NCBI RefSeq assembly: GCF_020172665.1
Contig: NZ_CP083985.1
Span: forward strand, 2,656,123 to 2,720,122
Direction: 5' to 3'
DNA: 64,000 nt
DNA from: [Mycobacterium] zoologicum
GTDB taxonomy: Bacteria > Actinomycetota > Actinomycetes > Mycobacteriales > Mycobacteriaceae
Positions 27,938 through 37,809 of this stretch are shown in pieces. Both the position numbers and the translations under genes were made by a program. Positions within the stretch are counted from its first letter, which is position 1, and each line of letters opens with the position of its first letter. The notes beneath the pieces were generated by a model, which was given only the letters and a program-made list of their open reading frames with translations, had not been told where the DNA came from and searched no databases.

Positions 27938-28742
27938 GTAAACCGTCCGGGATATTGCGGGGGTCGCGCCAAAATGCGTCGTGGACAAAGCGATGGAACA
28001 GATCCGGCGGCAGCAACGTGTCCCGCGGCTGGGCTTTGACCGTGCCACCGACGGTGTGCAGGCCGGGGGTGCCGGCGCGGTCGTCGAATTCGGTGACGTC
28101 GTAGTCGATGTGGTCGAAGTCGTGCTCAAAGGGCGGTTCGCCGAGGAACGCGTAGATGGCGTGCATGGTCTTGGCCGGGTCGGTGGTCAGGGTTTCGTAC
28201 TGCACCAGCAGCAGGCGGTCGCGTTGGGCGCCGTAGCAGGCCTGTTTGAGCGCATCGAAGGGAGCGCCGACCATCCCGTTCTGCGCCGCTACACCGTTGG
28301 CGCGGGTGTACACGGTGCCGCCGGCGGTGTAGTTGAAGATCGACGACGGGCTAAAGACATTGCGCTGGATGATGCGTTCGATGCTGTCGATCACCCACGG
28401 CAGATCGCGCACGCAGGCAATGACTTTCGCGGCGGGGAACAGCTGCACGATTGCCGGCATCCACGCGCACCAGGCCCGGTTGGTGTCAAAAATCACCTCG
28501 GCGTCGCAGTCGGCGTAGAAGTTGTCGAACAACCCGTGCAGGATGCGCTGGCGCTTGGCGTCGTCGATGAACACCGAAAACTCGTTGCGGGCACTCATCT
28601 CGCCCAGCAGCGCCCCGAACAGCCCGGCCAGCGGCCCCGACATCCCCGCCTCACAGCGCGGGTTTTGCCGCAGCAACGCCGCCAACAACGTCGAGCCCGA
28701 CCGCGGCAAACCCGAGATGAAGTGCATCGACGTCACTGACAC
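27927..28742 (-). CDS. Sulfotransferase family protein (copy 2)
   Basis: Paralogue of the gene at 1115-1924 with near-identical stretches: the PAPS loop GLPRSGSTLLAALLRQNP, SARNEFSVFIDDAKR and the C-terminal GLRVV. It heads the gene group sulfotransferase, truncated FAAL, FAAL on the minus strand. That suggests an origin in a sulfated-lipid locus. GTG 28742 is the frame start; a second GTG at 28736 has better spacing from GAGGAG. Sulfuryl acceptor unknown. Confidence 0.86.
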   Translation of the reverse strand: MSVTSMHFISGLPRSGSTLLAALLRQNPRCEAGMSGPLAGLFGALLGEMSARNEFSVFIDDAKRQRILHGLFDNFYADCDAEVIFDTNRAWCAWMPAIVQLFPAAKVIACVRDLPWVIDSIERIIQRNVFSPSSIFNYTAGGTVYTRANGVAAQNGMVGAPFDALKQACYGAQRDRLLLVQYETLTTDPAKTMHAIYAFLGEPPFEHDFDHIDYDVTEFDDRAGTPGLHTVGGTVKAQPRDTLLPPDLFHRFVHDAFWRDPRNIPDGLRVV

Positions 28743-28873
28743 GCTCCTCGCGATGAGGGCCGGCGGCCGCCGAGCCCGAAAGACCCGACGACCGCCGGTT
28801 TTGGGTGACTCCGTGGGCAGATTGGAGATTGTTCACATCGACCACCCGCCGTGCCGGAGCCACGTCTATGGAT

Positions 28874-28906
28874 GGGGTTGCTCGGCGGGTGCGGCCAAGC
28901 AACCCC
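28874..28906 (-). terminator. Hairpin after the PGRS gene, candidate terminator
   Basis: GGGGTTGCT (28874-28882) pairs perfectly with AGCAACCCC (28898-28906), six bases beyond the stop of the PGRS gene on the minus strand. It is GC-rich and has no T tract, as for many mycobacterial candidate terminators. Function is inferred from position. Confidence 0.5.
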
Positions 28907-28911
28907 CCGTG

Positions 28912-31662
28912 TTAGCCAGGCTGGCCATTGGCCCCGGTGGTCCCGGTGCCACCCTGGCTGCCGTCGGGGTTACCGGTGCCGGGGTCGCCGCCGCTGCCGC
29001 CCGCGCCACCGCTGCCGTACTGGCCGCCAGTGCCAGTCCCGGTTGGGGTGCCGCCGTTGCCGCCGGTGCCGCCGTTGCCGCCCGTGCCGCCACTGCCGCC
29101 AGCACCCTCGGCGCCGCTGGTGCCGCTGGTGCTCACGCCGCCTGCGCCAGCGTTGCCACCGACCCCACCGGTACCGCCGGTCCCGCCAGCTCCGCCGGCC
29201 AGGCCGTTGCCGGAGCTGTCGACGCCGCCGAGACCGCCGCCGCCACCGGTGCCACCGGCACCACCGTGGCCACCGGCGCCACCCGTGCCGCCGTTGCCGG
29301 CGGCAGCGGTACCACCCGCACCACCGGTGCCACCCACACCACCGGTGCCACCATCGGCACCGGTGCCACCCGCCGTCGTCGGGGCGGCACTGCCGCCGGA
29401 GCCGTTACCGCCGGCCCCGCCGGTACCACCGGCCCCGCCGTTCCCGGCGTTGACGCTGCCCGCGGCGTTGCCGCCGACCCCTCCGTCGCCGCCGGCGCCG
29501 CCAGTGCTGTTGTGGGCATTGATCGCGACGCCACCGCCGGTACCGCCGATACCGCCGTTGCCGGCGTGGCTGGGCCCGGCAATCGGGGACGGGGCGCCGG
29601 CCGGGGTCACCACACCGCCGCTGTCACCGCCGTTACCGCCGACACCACCGACACCACCGACATTGCCGGTGCCGGGGACACCACCGGTACCGCCGACACC
29701 GCCGGCACCGCCGGAGGCGGTGCCGTAACCGCCCGTACCGCCGGCACCACCGGCACCACCGACTCCGGTCCCGCCGAAGATGCCGCCGCCGGCGCCGCCG
29801 TTGCCGCCGTGACCGCCGGCGCCACCGACGCTGACACCCTGGTCGCCGCCCGCGCCGCCGTTACCGCCGACACCACCAGCGCCGCCGACACCGGTCGAGT
29901 CATAGCCTCCGGTACCCCCCTGGCCACCGGCGCCACCCACGCTGAAGATAGTGCCGTTGTCATCCCAGCCGGTCGGCGTACCGCCGTTACCGCCGGCCGC
30001 GCCAGCACCCCCGGCGCCTTGATAAACGCCTTTGCCGCCACTGCCGCCCTGACCGCCGGCGCCACCCTGGAACGTGCCGGAGCCGCCGTTGCCGCCGTTG
30101 CCCGCGACGCCGGTGGTACCGGCGGTCCCCGCGCCGCCGGCAGCGCCGCCGGCGCCTCCGGCACCGCCGAAGGTCTTGACGGTTTCGGTACTGGTGGCTC
30201 CGTTACCGCCCGCGCCACCCTGGCCGCCGGTACCGCCGGTCCCGGTGCCGCTGCCTGTGATGGAGCCACCGGCGCCACCCTGGCCACCGGCACCGGCGTG
30301 ACCGTCGGTGGCGTTGCCGCCGACACCACCGTTGCCGCCGGCGCCGCCGTTGTAGTCGCCCACAGAGCTGGTGCCGCCGTAGCCGCCGCGACCACCGGCA
30401 CCACCGGAGAGGCCGTTACCGCCAGCGGCGCCGGCGCCGCCGTAGCCGCCTTGACCGCCGTTACCGCCGTTACCGCCGGCTCCGCCCTTGGCACCGCTGC
30501 CCAGATAGACGCCCGCGGCGTTTTTGTAGCCGGCGCCGCCGACGTTACCGGCGCCGCCGTTGCCGCCGTTGCCTTGCTGGCCCGCTTGCCCGAGCGAGCC
30601 CCAAACCTTGACGCCGCCCGCACCGCCGTTACCACCGTCGCCGCCATTGCCCCCGTAATTTCCGCTGGGGTTGTCGGCATTGCCGTCAACGCCCGCCCCG
30701 CCGGCACCACCGACTCCGCCGGCGCCGCCATGGCCGCCTTCGCCGATCAGGAACCCGCTGCTGCCGCCCGCACCGCCAACTCCACCGTCGCCGCCGAAGC
30801 CGACGTAGCCGTAGTTGGTCCAGCTCGCGTTCGCGCCGGCGGTGCCGGCACCACCGGCGCCACCCGCACCACCGTTACCGAATAGCCAGCCGGAGGCGTT
30901 GCCGCCGGCACCGCCGGCACCACCAGGACCGCCGTCGCCGTATTGGTCGACGTTGGTAAGACCCGCACCACCGTTGCCGCCGGCACCACCGGAGCCCATG
31001 AACGAGCCACCGGCACCGCCGGCGCCTCCGTCGGCACCCACCCCGCCGTCGCCGCCATCACCTCCATTGCCGAGCAGGCCGGCAGCGCCACCGCTGCCCC
31101 CGGCAACGCCGGGATCGGCGCTCGCGTCGTAGCCGCTACCGCCATCGCCAAACAACAACCCGGCGTCACCGCCGTTAGGGTTCGCGGCCGTCCCGTCGAC
31201 TCCATTACCGATCAAATACAGTCCGGACGCCTGGTTGATGGCGTTGTCGAGCTGCTCCCCGAATGAACTAGTGATCCAGGCCTGTTCGGCCACGTGGATC
31301 GGGGCGTAGATGTAGGTGTCGAACAGCTGCGCGTAGTCGATCGAAGAACTGGTTGCGGCAGCGTTGGCAGCATCGAGTGACGACGCCGCCGCTGCGGTGT
31401 CAACGGCAAACGAAGGATCGAAGCTACCCACCAGGCCGGTCAGATCGGCACCCAGGGTGGGGTCGATCCCGGCCAGCGCATTGATGATCGGGTCGAAGAT
31501 CAGGTCCTCGATATCAGCGTGAGCCGCCGGCGTGGCCGCCAGCGGAGCCATCCCTAGCGCGAGAAACGCGCCCACCGCACTACCGGAACCGATCGCCCGG
31601 TTGCGGCGCAGCCCCTTCTTCCGGTGAAGGTCACGCTGGTTGTTGGTGTGACGACGGCTCAT
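28912..31662 (-). CDS. Exported PGRS-repeat protein without a PE domain
   Basis: The 916-residue product starts with a basic stretch and a Sec-type signal ending near AHA at about residue 49. A domain of about 110 residues follows ([19 protein letters not shown] onward), then from about residue 160 to the end glycine-rich GGxGG repeats typical of PGRS. The classical PE domain is absent, so this is not a PE_PGRS sensu stricto. It is probably surface-exposed. The start has AAAGGTG upstream and lies 69 bases after the porin gene, so the two may be cotranscribed. Antisense frames over it are shadows of repeat DNA. Confidence 0.85.
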   Translation of the reverse strand: MSRRHTNNQRDLHRKKGLRRNRAIGSGSAVGAFLALGMAPLAATPAAHADIEDLIFDPIINALAGIDPTLGADLTGLVGSFDPSFAVDTAAAASSLDAANAAATSSSIDYAQLFDTYIYAPIHVAEQAWITSSFGEQLDNAINQASGLYLIGNGVDGTAANPNGGDAGLLFGDGGSGYDASADPGVAGGSGGAAGLLGNGGDGGDGGVGADGGAGGAGGSFMGSGGAGGNGGAGLTNVDQYGDGGPGGAGGAGGNASGWLFGNGGAGGAGGAGTAGANASWTNYGYVGFGGDGGVGGAGGSSGFLIGEGGHGGAGGVGGAGGAGVDGNADNPSGNYGGNGGDGGNGGAGGVKVWGSLGQAGQQGNGGNGGAGNVGGAGYKNAAGVYLGSGAKGGAGGNGGNGGQGGYGGAGAAGGNGLSGGAGGRGGYGGTSSVGDYNGGAGGNGGVGGNATDGHAGAGGQGGAGGSITGSGTGTGGTGGQGGAGGNGATSTETVKTFGGAGGAGGAAGGAGTAGTTGVAGNGGNGGSGTFQGGAGGQGGSGGKGVYQGAGGAGAAGGNGGTPTGWDDNGTIFSVGGAGGQGGTGGYDSTGVGGAGGVGGNGGAGGDQGVSVGGAGGHGGNGGAGGGIFGGTGVGGAGGAGGTGGYGTASGGAGGVGGTGGVPGTGNVGGVGGVGGNGGDSGGVVTPAGAPSPIAGPSHAGNGGIGGTGGGVAINAHNSTGGAGGDGGVGGNAAGSVNAGNGGAGGTGGAGGNGSGGSAAPTTAGGTGADGGTGGVGGTGGAGGTAAAGNGGTGGAGGHGGAGGTGGGGGLGGVDSSGNGLAGGAGGTGGTGGVGGNAGAGGVSTSGTSGAEGAGGSGGTGGNGGTGGNGGTPTGTGTGGQYGSGGAGGSGGDPGTGNPDGSQGGTGTTGANGQPG

Positions 31663-31731
31663 GTGCGAACACCTTTCGTGTGAACAGCCCCGATGGGGCG
31701 GTAATGCTTGGGGTGGAATGGATTTGGCCGA

Positions 31732-32909
31732 TCAGAATGCGGCAAGAAGGTCTTGCACCCACGTGGACAGGTCCGCGGCCACGGCGGCGGCGCTCGTGCC
31801 GCTATCGAGGATGTCGGTAGGGATGACAGGGAGCGTGACGTCAGCCAACGGCGATCCCGAGCCGTCCCAGCCGAGCAGCGAAGCGATGGTCTGCACCCAG
31901 CCCTCCCAGGCCCCGATTGGGCCGACCGCCTGACTGATTGTTTCGAGTTGTTGAATCGTCGGGACACCGGTGAGATCGATGCCAAGGCCATTGAAGATCG
32001 AGCCGCCGACGTCGGGGGTTACGCCGTCAGTGACCGTGCCGACTTGGCCAGGTGTGAGCAATCCACCGAATGCGAAGTCGAGATTCTCGATGTTCATGCC
32101 CGCCGGCAAGACATCCGCTTGCTCGATCGCCGGGATCAGACTGTCGAGGTTGAGATCCGCACCGTTGAAGAAAGCGCCAACCATGTTGGCCAGTGTCTCG
32201 TTGAAGCCGTCGCCGGCAGTGATGCTGTTGCTCAGCGCGACCCACGGGGCGATGTAGGGGCCCAACTCGCCGATGATGATGCCGCTGGCCGGCGAGGCCA
32301 TGAAATCCAGAATCTGCGTGACCGTCGCGGCGTCGCTGGCCGGCAAGAATGACGGAATCTCGCCGAAGACAGCCGCGTGGCCGGTGGGGTCCCCGTTCAA
32401 GCCGCTGAATATGCTGCCGTACTTATCGAGCGTGTGTGCCGTCACGATACTCGTGGTTGCGGTGGTCGCGTTCTGCAGCGTATAGCCCGTCAACACTGCC
32501 GCCAGGTTCTGCTGCATCTCCTGGCTCACGCTGGTGACGGTGCTGCTCGTCGGGTCGTTGAAGAAGTCCTGCAGGAAGCCGGCCCAGTTGGCGAGCAGCT
32601 GCTGGAGCCCCACAGCAGGAGCTTCGAAGAAGCTGTTGAGCAGCGTCGTCGAGTTGGCGGACGCGGTGTTGAAAACGTCGATCCAAGGGGTGAGATCGGC
32701 CTCGCCGGAGGTGAGCGCGACGTCACGGAACGTGCCCATGTCGGGCAACGGGGCCGCCACCGGGGTAAATATGACAAGGCCGGCACCCAGGAGAACGGCA
32801 CCGGCGGTCGCGAAGGGGCGAAGCTTACTTAGGCAGGGAGACGCCCCCCCCCCCCCGCCTGGGCGCGCACAGTTGCGCGAGGAGCGGTGATGTCCTGCTG
32901 ACGAGCCAT
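31732..32909 (-). pseudogene. GjpA-type outer-membrane porin gene, start out of frame at a poly-G tract
   Basis: From the signal segment LRPFATAGAVLLGAGLVIF onward, about 365 residues resemble proteins annotated as GjpA-like porins, with WIDVFNTASANSTTLLNSFF, MASPASGIIIGELGPYIAPW and FNETLANMVGAFFNGADLNL. The best start, ATG 32909 (MARQQDITAPR, preceded by AAGGGA), is in another frame: with 13 Gs (32844-32856) it stops after 26 residues. Fourteen or eleven Gs would join the two frames. The gene may be phase-variable, mutated or affected by a sequencing error. Confidence 0.75.
32844..32856. repeat. 13-nt homopolymer (C on plus strand, G in the gene)
   Basis: An uninterrupted run of 13 C on the plus strand within the first 25 codons of the porin gene. 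A change of one base moves the reading frame between early termination and the full porin. Such tracts are prone to slipped-strand mutation and to sequencing error. Confidence 0.85.
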
Positions 32910-33488
32910 GGATGTTGTCCCTTCGCTGCGGTGGGTGAATGCACTGGACGTCGTGGCTGAGCCGAACGGGTCCGGGGCCGTGGTGGGGCCGGCGGTGGTG
33001 CCGGGTGCCAGGTGCACGATGCCTCCTTGGACGTGTGTCGGCTCGAAACTCAAGGTGTTCACGAGTAAAGCTGAGCACAACCAACTTTTCGATAGCGTTC
33101 TCTTAATTCGCTGCTGGACATCGTCGCACCGCAACTGGGCAACGAGATCGTCATCACAGTTCAAGAGGCAGATATAAGCCACATGAGCAAACAAATATGA
33201 CCGTCGTGGTAGTTCAAACAGAAACAGCTGTCTCGGCACTTCTGAAACACGTTCCGCGCACTACGGGCAGTTTGCCAACTTGTGGCTAACCTCGTTGATC
33301 TCAAGCGATTACAAATGTCTTCCGGTTAGCTATCCGGGCAACAGGTTGCACGAGGTCTTGTTGCTGCGACACTGGTTGACCAGGAACAGCGAGCGTTGGC
33401 ATGCCGTGGCGGCGCGGTCTATTTCGGAACCCGCCACGCCCACGGACGCCGGCCAAGATCTGACGGACACCGCCCCTAGGATGAAGCC
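32910..33488. other. 579-base non-coding stretch between the porin and ietA
   Basis: No frame here has recognisable homology or good codon use. Base composition is visibly lower in GC than the flanking mycobacterial genes. It must hold the divergent promoters of the porin gene (minus) and of ietA (plus). No convincing operator or terminator was found. The composition shift suggests a junction between cargo segments of different origin. Confidence 0.5.
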
Positions 33489-34463
33489 GTGGCCGGGCGA
33501 CAGTTAAAGGAAATCTTCCGCGCGTTCCACGCGCGGGATGAGTTGGCGTTCCGTCGCGCGGCCACTGAGATCATCGAGGAAGAGCAAGCGAAGCATCACA
33601 ACGCGCTGGCCCGTGATCTCCAGAAGCTCCTCGTCGCTGGTGGTGGCGCAGTCGACTCTGGCATGACCGTCGTCGTCCCGGCGCCACCGAAGGATCGTGA
33701 AGGCGAGTGGGACCTCGGAGAGATCCGCGAACCGGAGCGTTTACTCGAGGATCTCGTTCTTCGTCAGGCCGTCTCAACGGCCCTAGAGAACATTGCCGAA
33801 GAGGTGCGTCAATGGCCCTCACTGGACGCCGCTGGTCTCCCTCGGCGACAGCGACTCCTCCTCCAAGGACCGCCCGGCTGTGGCAAGACCACCGCGGCCG
33901 AGGGCGTCGCTGCAGAGCTAGGTCGACCGCTTCTTGTAGTTCGGCTGGATGCAGTTGTTTCCTCGTACCTCGGAGAGACCGCAAGCAACCTTCGTCGAAT
34001 TCTGGACTACACAAATCAGGCACCGTTCGTCGTCCTGTTCGATGAGTTCGACGCGCTTGGCCGGTCACGAGACGATGCTTCCGAACACGGTGAGATGAAG
34101 CGCGTCGTCACCGCCTTCCTTCAGATGACGGACCGCTACCGAGGGCCGAGCCTGCTGCTCGCGGCAACCAATCATCCATCGCTTCTTGATGAGGCACTCT
34201 GGCGCCGCTTCGACGAAGTACTGACATTCGAACTACCCACCGTTCATCAGATTCGCCAGCTCCTCCGCCTCCGTCTCAAGAGTGTGTCTCACTCGGGATT
34301 GGAAATCGACCAATATGCGAGTGCTCTCAAAGGACTTCCGCACGCGGCGGCCGAGAAACTCGTGATTGACGCGCGCCGCAACGCCATCCTGCGCAACTCA
34401 GGGATCGTCGAGAACGAGGACATGAGAAAGGCGCTGCCTGGCATTACGTCGCGGCCCTGGTAA
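33489..34463 (+). CDS. ietA: IetA-like AAA+ ATPase
   Basis: First gene of an ATPase/subtilase pair. The 324 residues hold a helical N-terminus, Walker A GPPGCGKT (residues 127-134), Walker B VVLFDEFD (181-188), sensor 1 Asn228 (ATNHP) and arginine fingers at 239-240 (WRRFDE), followed by a small lid domain. The pair matches IetAS, first described as a plasmid incompatibility/stability locus in Agrobacterium and later among anti-phage systems. The GTG start is four bases downstream of a dense stop region. The ietS gene follows after four bases. Confidence 0.82.
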   Translation: MAGRQLKEIFRAFHARDELAFRRAATEIIEEEQAKHHNALARDLQKLLVAGGGAVDSGMTVVVPAPPKDREGEWDLGEIREPERLLEDLVLRQAVSTALENIAEEVRQWPSLDAAGLPRRQRLLLQGPPGCGKTTAAEGVAAELGRPLLVVRLDAVVSSYLGETASNLRRILDYTNQAPFVVLFDEFDALGRSRDDASEHGEMKRVVTAFLQMTDRYRGPSLLLAATNHPSLLDEALWRRFDEVLTFELPTVHQIRQLLRLRLKSVSHSGLEIDQYASALKGLPHAAAEKLVIDARRNAILRNSGIVENEDMRKALPGITSRPW

Positions 34464-34467
34464 CACA

Positions 34468-36807
34468 ATGCCTGAACATCTACTGCTTCCGAATCCTCGA
34501 CAACTTCAGTCACGACGATCCAGCCCTGCAGGCGGAGCCTCCCCAACTCGCCAGCGCGGGGAGCACGGTGGCCATCTTCGTCGACAGCTTGACGCCGCCC
34601 GAACTCCTCGCGAACTCAACGCAGGGGTAGATCCCGACTTCGTATTCAAGATCAAGGCGGCCTCTCGACCCGAAGACTCAGCATTCGAAGGCCGAGGGCT
34701 TCAAGTTCTCGGTGAGACCATCGACTACACGTACTTCGTGTTGTCGAGCGACCAGGGTGCATCGCTGGAAGATGCGATCCAACGCTACGTCCGTACTGGC
34801 GAGCTTCGCAGCTTCTTCAATCAGATCGACGACATCGAGCCATATGGCCCAGCAGATCGAACTGGGCCGGGAATCGATGAGCTGGCACCTGACTTCACGG
34901 GCACGAATGTCGTAGACATCACCATCTGGCCATCGGGAACACACAACGAGGCCGAACGGCGCGCCGGCATCATCCAGGAGATCGTCGCCGAGAACGACGG
35001 CCAAGTGTTGCTCCGATCTGTCTCCGCACGCCGCAGTTACCTCCGCATACAGATCACGGCCGCCGGGCTTTCTGACCTGTTGAACACCAGCGTCGTCGAG
35101 TTGGTCCGCAGGCCACCAGTTCCGTTCCTCGACTTCCGTGACTGGCGGAACGTCGACATCTCGTCTGTTTCCCGAGGCGAGCAAGCCAGTGAGGTCATCG
35201 GCGTTCTCGATGACTCACCGGAATCGTCACATCCACTGCTGACGGGTCTGGTGCTGTCTGATGAGTCCCTCGCGCCACCGGCCTACCAATGGCAACAGCG
35301 CGGAACCCACGGAACCGAGGTGATCGGCCGCCTCCTCCTGCCGAACCTTCACGAAGAACTCCGTGATGCGTTGCCTATCACCGCCGCTGGACATGTTCGG
35401 GTCGTTCGGATCCTTGAGCCCGATCCGTCCCGACCCGACCATCCTCCACGGTTCGCCGCCTATGCCGCGCCACACGACTTGGTGGAGAAGGCGATCCGCC
35501 ACCTGCATGGCGCCTACGGCGTTCGGGTGTTCAACCTCTCGATCGGCTATTCGGAGCCGTTCAACGACCTCCATCTTGGACCGCTGACGGAGACCATCGA
35601 TGATCTCGCGCGAGAGCTCAACATCGTCGTCGTCCTGCCGACGGGCAACGTTCCGGCGGATATCACCGCACGCATGCCGAGCGGTCACCACATCATCAAC
35701 GACAAGCCCGAGTACTTCTTCGCACCTGAGCACCGTTTGGCTGAGCCCGGCCCCGCGGCCCTCGCTGTTACGGTCGGCGCGCTGGCACTTAGCGGAGCGC
35801 CCGCCGAGCTGCCGCGCCGCTTCGGATGGCAGGCGGCGGCCGATGCCGGCGAGGCTTCTCCTTTCAGCCGGAGCGGCCCAGGGCTCGGGACGAACTCCCG
35901 CCGCGCCAACAAGCCTGACGTAACCCACTTCGGTGGAAATGTGGTCGTGAACGACACAGGACACATGGTGCCGAACGATCCTGGCGCCTCGTTGGTCAGC
36001 ACTTCGACGCGTGGTGCCGGCGGCCAGATTTTCGCAGCCGTCAACGGCACAAGTTATGCGGTACCCGCCGTTGCACGAGTCGCGGCCGACATCGCGTACG
36101 CATACCCCGACGCATCCGCCAACCTGATCCGCGCCCTCCTAGCGACAGGGGCTTCACAGACCCCGCCAGCGGCCGCCGTCACCGAACTCCACCGGCGCAA
36201 CCGCATCTACGGGCTCGGCCTTCCCGATGGGGAGAGGGCGGTCTCAAGCGATGACCATCGGGTCACGATGACGTACGACGGCACTATGCCCGTGGACACC
36301 GTCCAGATTCACCCGATGCCCGTACCGGAGGAATTCCGCCAGGGCAGCCGGCGCGACCGCATCATCAGCGTCGCGCTCGCGTTCGACCCGCCAGTACGAC
36401 GCCAACGCCGCGAATACCTCGCTGGCACAATGAAGTTCGAAGTCTACCGCGACATTAGCGCTGACGAGCTCGCTGAGATACTCGAGCGGCAGGACCCCGA
36501 CGATCCGTCCGACCTGATTAGCGACCGGCGCAAGCTGAATCTTCAACCCGGAGTGAACACCTTCACCCACAGCACGCTTCAACTCCGTTCATGGGTCGGA
36601 CGCAACTCGTTCGTCAACGACGACAAAACGTTCCTGATCGCCGTCACTCACAAAGCGCAAACCTGGGCACGCAACGATCCCGCGTACGAGAGCCAAACAT
36701 ACGCCCTGGCTGCAACATTGGAGGACCGCGATCTCGCGACAGCACACCTCCATCAATCACTACGACAACAACTACGCATCCCGAACCGCGTTCGCCTCCG
36801 CAGTTAG
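34468..36807 (+). CDS. ietS: IetS-like subtilisin-family serine protease
   Basis: The 779-residue protein has about 240 N-terminal residues of unknown fold, then an S8 peptidase domain with the triad Asp248 or 249 (VIGVLDDSP), His281 (GTHGTEV) and Ser529 (NGTSYAVP), and the oxyanion Asn394 (PTGNV). A C-terminal beta-rich region of about 190 residues ends it. There is no signal peptide, so it acts in the cytosol, unlike ESX mycosins. In IetAS the protease is thought to be the toxic effector controlled by the ATPase; that role is inferred here. Confidence 0.85.
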   Translation: MPEHLLLPNPRQLQSRRSSPAGGASPTRQRGEHGGHLRRQLDAARTPRELNAGVDPDFVFKIKAASRPEDSAFEGRGLQVLGETIDYTYFVLSSDQGASLEDAIQRYVRTGELRSFFNQIDDIEPYGPADRTGPGIDELAPDFTGTNVVDITIWPSGTHNEAERRAGIIQEIVAENDGQVLLRSVSARRSYLRIQITAAGLSDLLNTSVVELVRRPPVPFLDFRDWRNVDISSVSRGEQASEVIGVLDDSPESSHPLLTGLVLSDESLAPPAYQWQQRGTHGTEVIGRLLLPNLHEELRDALPITAAGHVRVVRILEPDPSRPDHPPRFAAYAAPHDLVEKAIRHLHGAYGVRVFNLSIGYSEPFNDLHLGPLTETIDDLARELNIVVVLPTGNVPADITARMPSGHHIINDKPEYFFAPEHRLAEPGPAALAVTVGALALSGAPAELPRRFGWQAAADAGEASPFSRSGPGLGTNSRRANKPDVTHFGGNVVVNDTGHMVPNDPGASLVSTSTRGAGGQIFAAVNGTSYAVPAVARVAADIAYAYPDASANLIRALLATGASQTPPAAAVTELHRRNRIYGLGLPDGERAVSSDDHRVTMTYDGTMPVDTVQIHPMPVPEEFRQGSRRDRIISVALAFDPPVRRQRREYLAGTMKFEVYRDISADELAEILERQDPDDPSDLISDRRKLNLQPGVNTFTHSTLQLRSWVGRNSFVNDDKTFLIAVTHKAQTWARNDPAYESQTYALAATLEDRDLATAHLHQSLRQQLRIPNRVRLRS

Positions 36808-36957
36808 CATCGATCGGCGATGCCAGAGCAACGCTATCTGTCGTATGGTTCCATCGCCGGGAGCCTTGCGCTGTGCCCGACTGTGGGCTACTGCGTCGGC
36901 GTCCCCCAGGCGGCCCCGGCATGAGGGCGAGTGACATAGGTCGGTCAGCCCGCTAAG

Positions 36958-36969
36958 CTAGTCGTCTAG
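36958..36969. promoter_or_regulatory. CTAG-N4-CTAG box upstream of gntR
   Basis: CTAGTCGTCTAG overlaps the promoter region of the GntR gene. A second CTAG-N4-CTAG is at 38179-38190, upstream of xis-int. The tetranucleotide CTAG is rare in such DNA, so two boxes of this form beside these genes suggest a shared operator, probably for the GntR protein itself. Confidence 0.5.
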
Positions 36970-36992
36970 ATATGACGGCGGGAGGCGGGTCA

Positions 36993-37772
36993 GTGCTCGA
37001 ACTTGGTCAGGTCGATCGGACCGTGGACAGCCCGCCCTATCGGCAGATCGCCAGCATGCTGCGCGAGGCCATCAGCTCGGCCCGGCTAGCTCCCGGAGAA
37101 CGGCTGCCGTCGGAGACTGAGTTGATCGAGCATTTCGGTGTGGCACGGATGACGGTCCGGCAAGCGGTCCAAGAGCTTCGTTCCGAAGGGCTGGTGATCG
37201 CCGAGCGCGGTCGCGGCGTGTTCGTCCGCCCGGCGCCTCAGATCCAGCGCGTGGCATCCGATCGATTCGCGCGGAAACACCGAACCGGCGGCGGCGCTGC
37301 GTCCGACATCGGAGTGGAGGAATCTGGGTACTCGCCGCAAGTCGACCGGATCGCGGTGACTCGGAAGAAAACGAACCAGCTTGTGGCCGAACGTCTTCAG
37401 GTGTCGGCCGCCGATAAGGTCGTCGCGTGGTCAAGGCGCTACCTCGCCGATGGGCAACCCATTGAGACGGCCGTCTCCTACCTACCCTTGACGATTGCCG
37501 AAGATGCGCAGATCTCCGAGGCCGATACCGGACCGGGTGGCATCTATGCCCGCTTGGAGGAAACCGGTCACGCCCTCGCACGTTTCACCGAGGAAGTCAC
37601 CGCTCGGATGCCCACCCCCGAAGAACGCCGCGAGTTGCAGCTGGAGTCAGGGGTTCCCGTTCTGAGCGTGCTGCGGACCGCCTACGACACCAACGACGCG
37701 GCAGTTGAAGTCTGCGCCAGCGTCAAAGTCGCGTCCGCCTATGTGCTCGAATACGAGTTCCCAGCGCGCTGA
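36993..37772 (+). CDS. GntR-family regulator, HutC/UTRA type
   Basis: An N-terminal winged helix (ERLPSETELIEHFGVARMTV) is followed by a UTRA effector-binding domain. I prefer GTG 36993, with GGGAGG seven bases upstream (259 residues), to ATG 36972, which lacks a binding site and touches the operator. In actinomycete integrative elements such as pSAM2 a GntR protein (KorSA) represses excision and transfer; a similar role over xis-int is inferred from position and the shared CTAG boxes. A small-molecule ligand is possible but unknown. Confidence 0.85.
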   Translation: MLELGQVDRTVDSPPYRQIASMLREAISSARLAPGERLPSETELIEHFGVARMTVRQAVQELRSEGLVIAERGRGVFVRPAPQIQRVASDRFARKHRTGGGAASDIGVEESGYSPQVDRIAVTRKKTNQLVAERLQVSAADKVVAWSRRYLADGQPIETAVSYLPLTIAEDAQISEADTGPGGIYARLEETGHALARFTEEVTARMPTPEERRELQLESGVPVLSVLRTAYDTNDAAVEVCASVKVASAYVLEYEFPAR

Positions 37773-37809
37773 ACCACACCATCTCAGGACGCCTCGACTA
37801 CAGAGGCAC

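Noticed and set aside
28522..30885. A 787-codon open frame and several others on the plus strand over the PGRS gene, rich in Ala/Thr/Gly/Pro
   Set aside because: They are mirror frames of the GGxGG repeats. None has a start context or homology, and the minus-strand frame has a clear signal peptide and family features.
28912..31662. CRISPR-like periodicity of short GC-rich repeats
   Set aside because: The repeats are degenerate coding GGxGG units without constant length, spacers or neighbouring cas genes.
34468..36807. ESX-type mycosin (MycP) for the subtilase
   Set aside because: No signal peptide or C-terminal transmembrane anchor is visible, no ESX genes are nearby, and it follows a soluble AAA+ ATPase gene, which fits IetAS.
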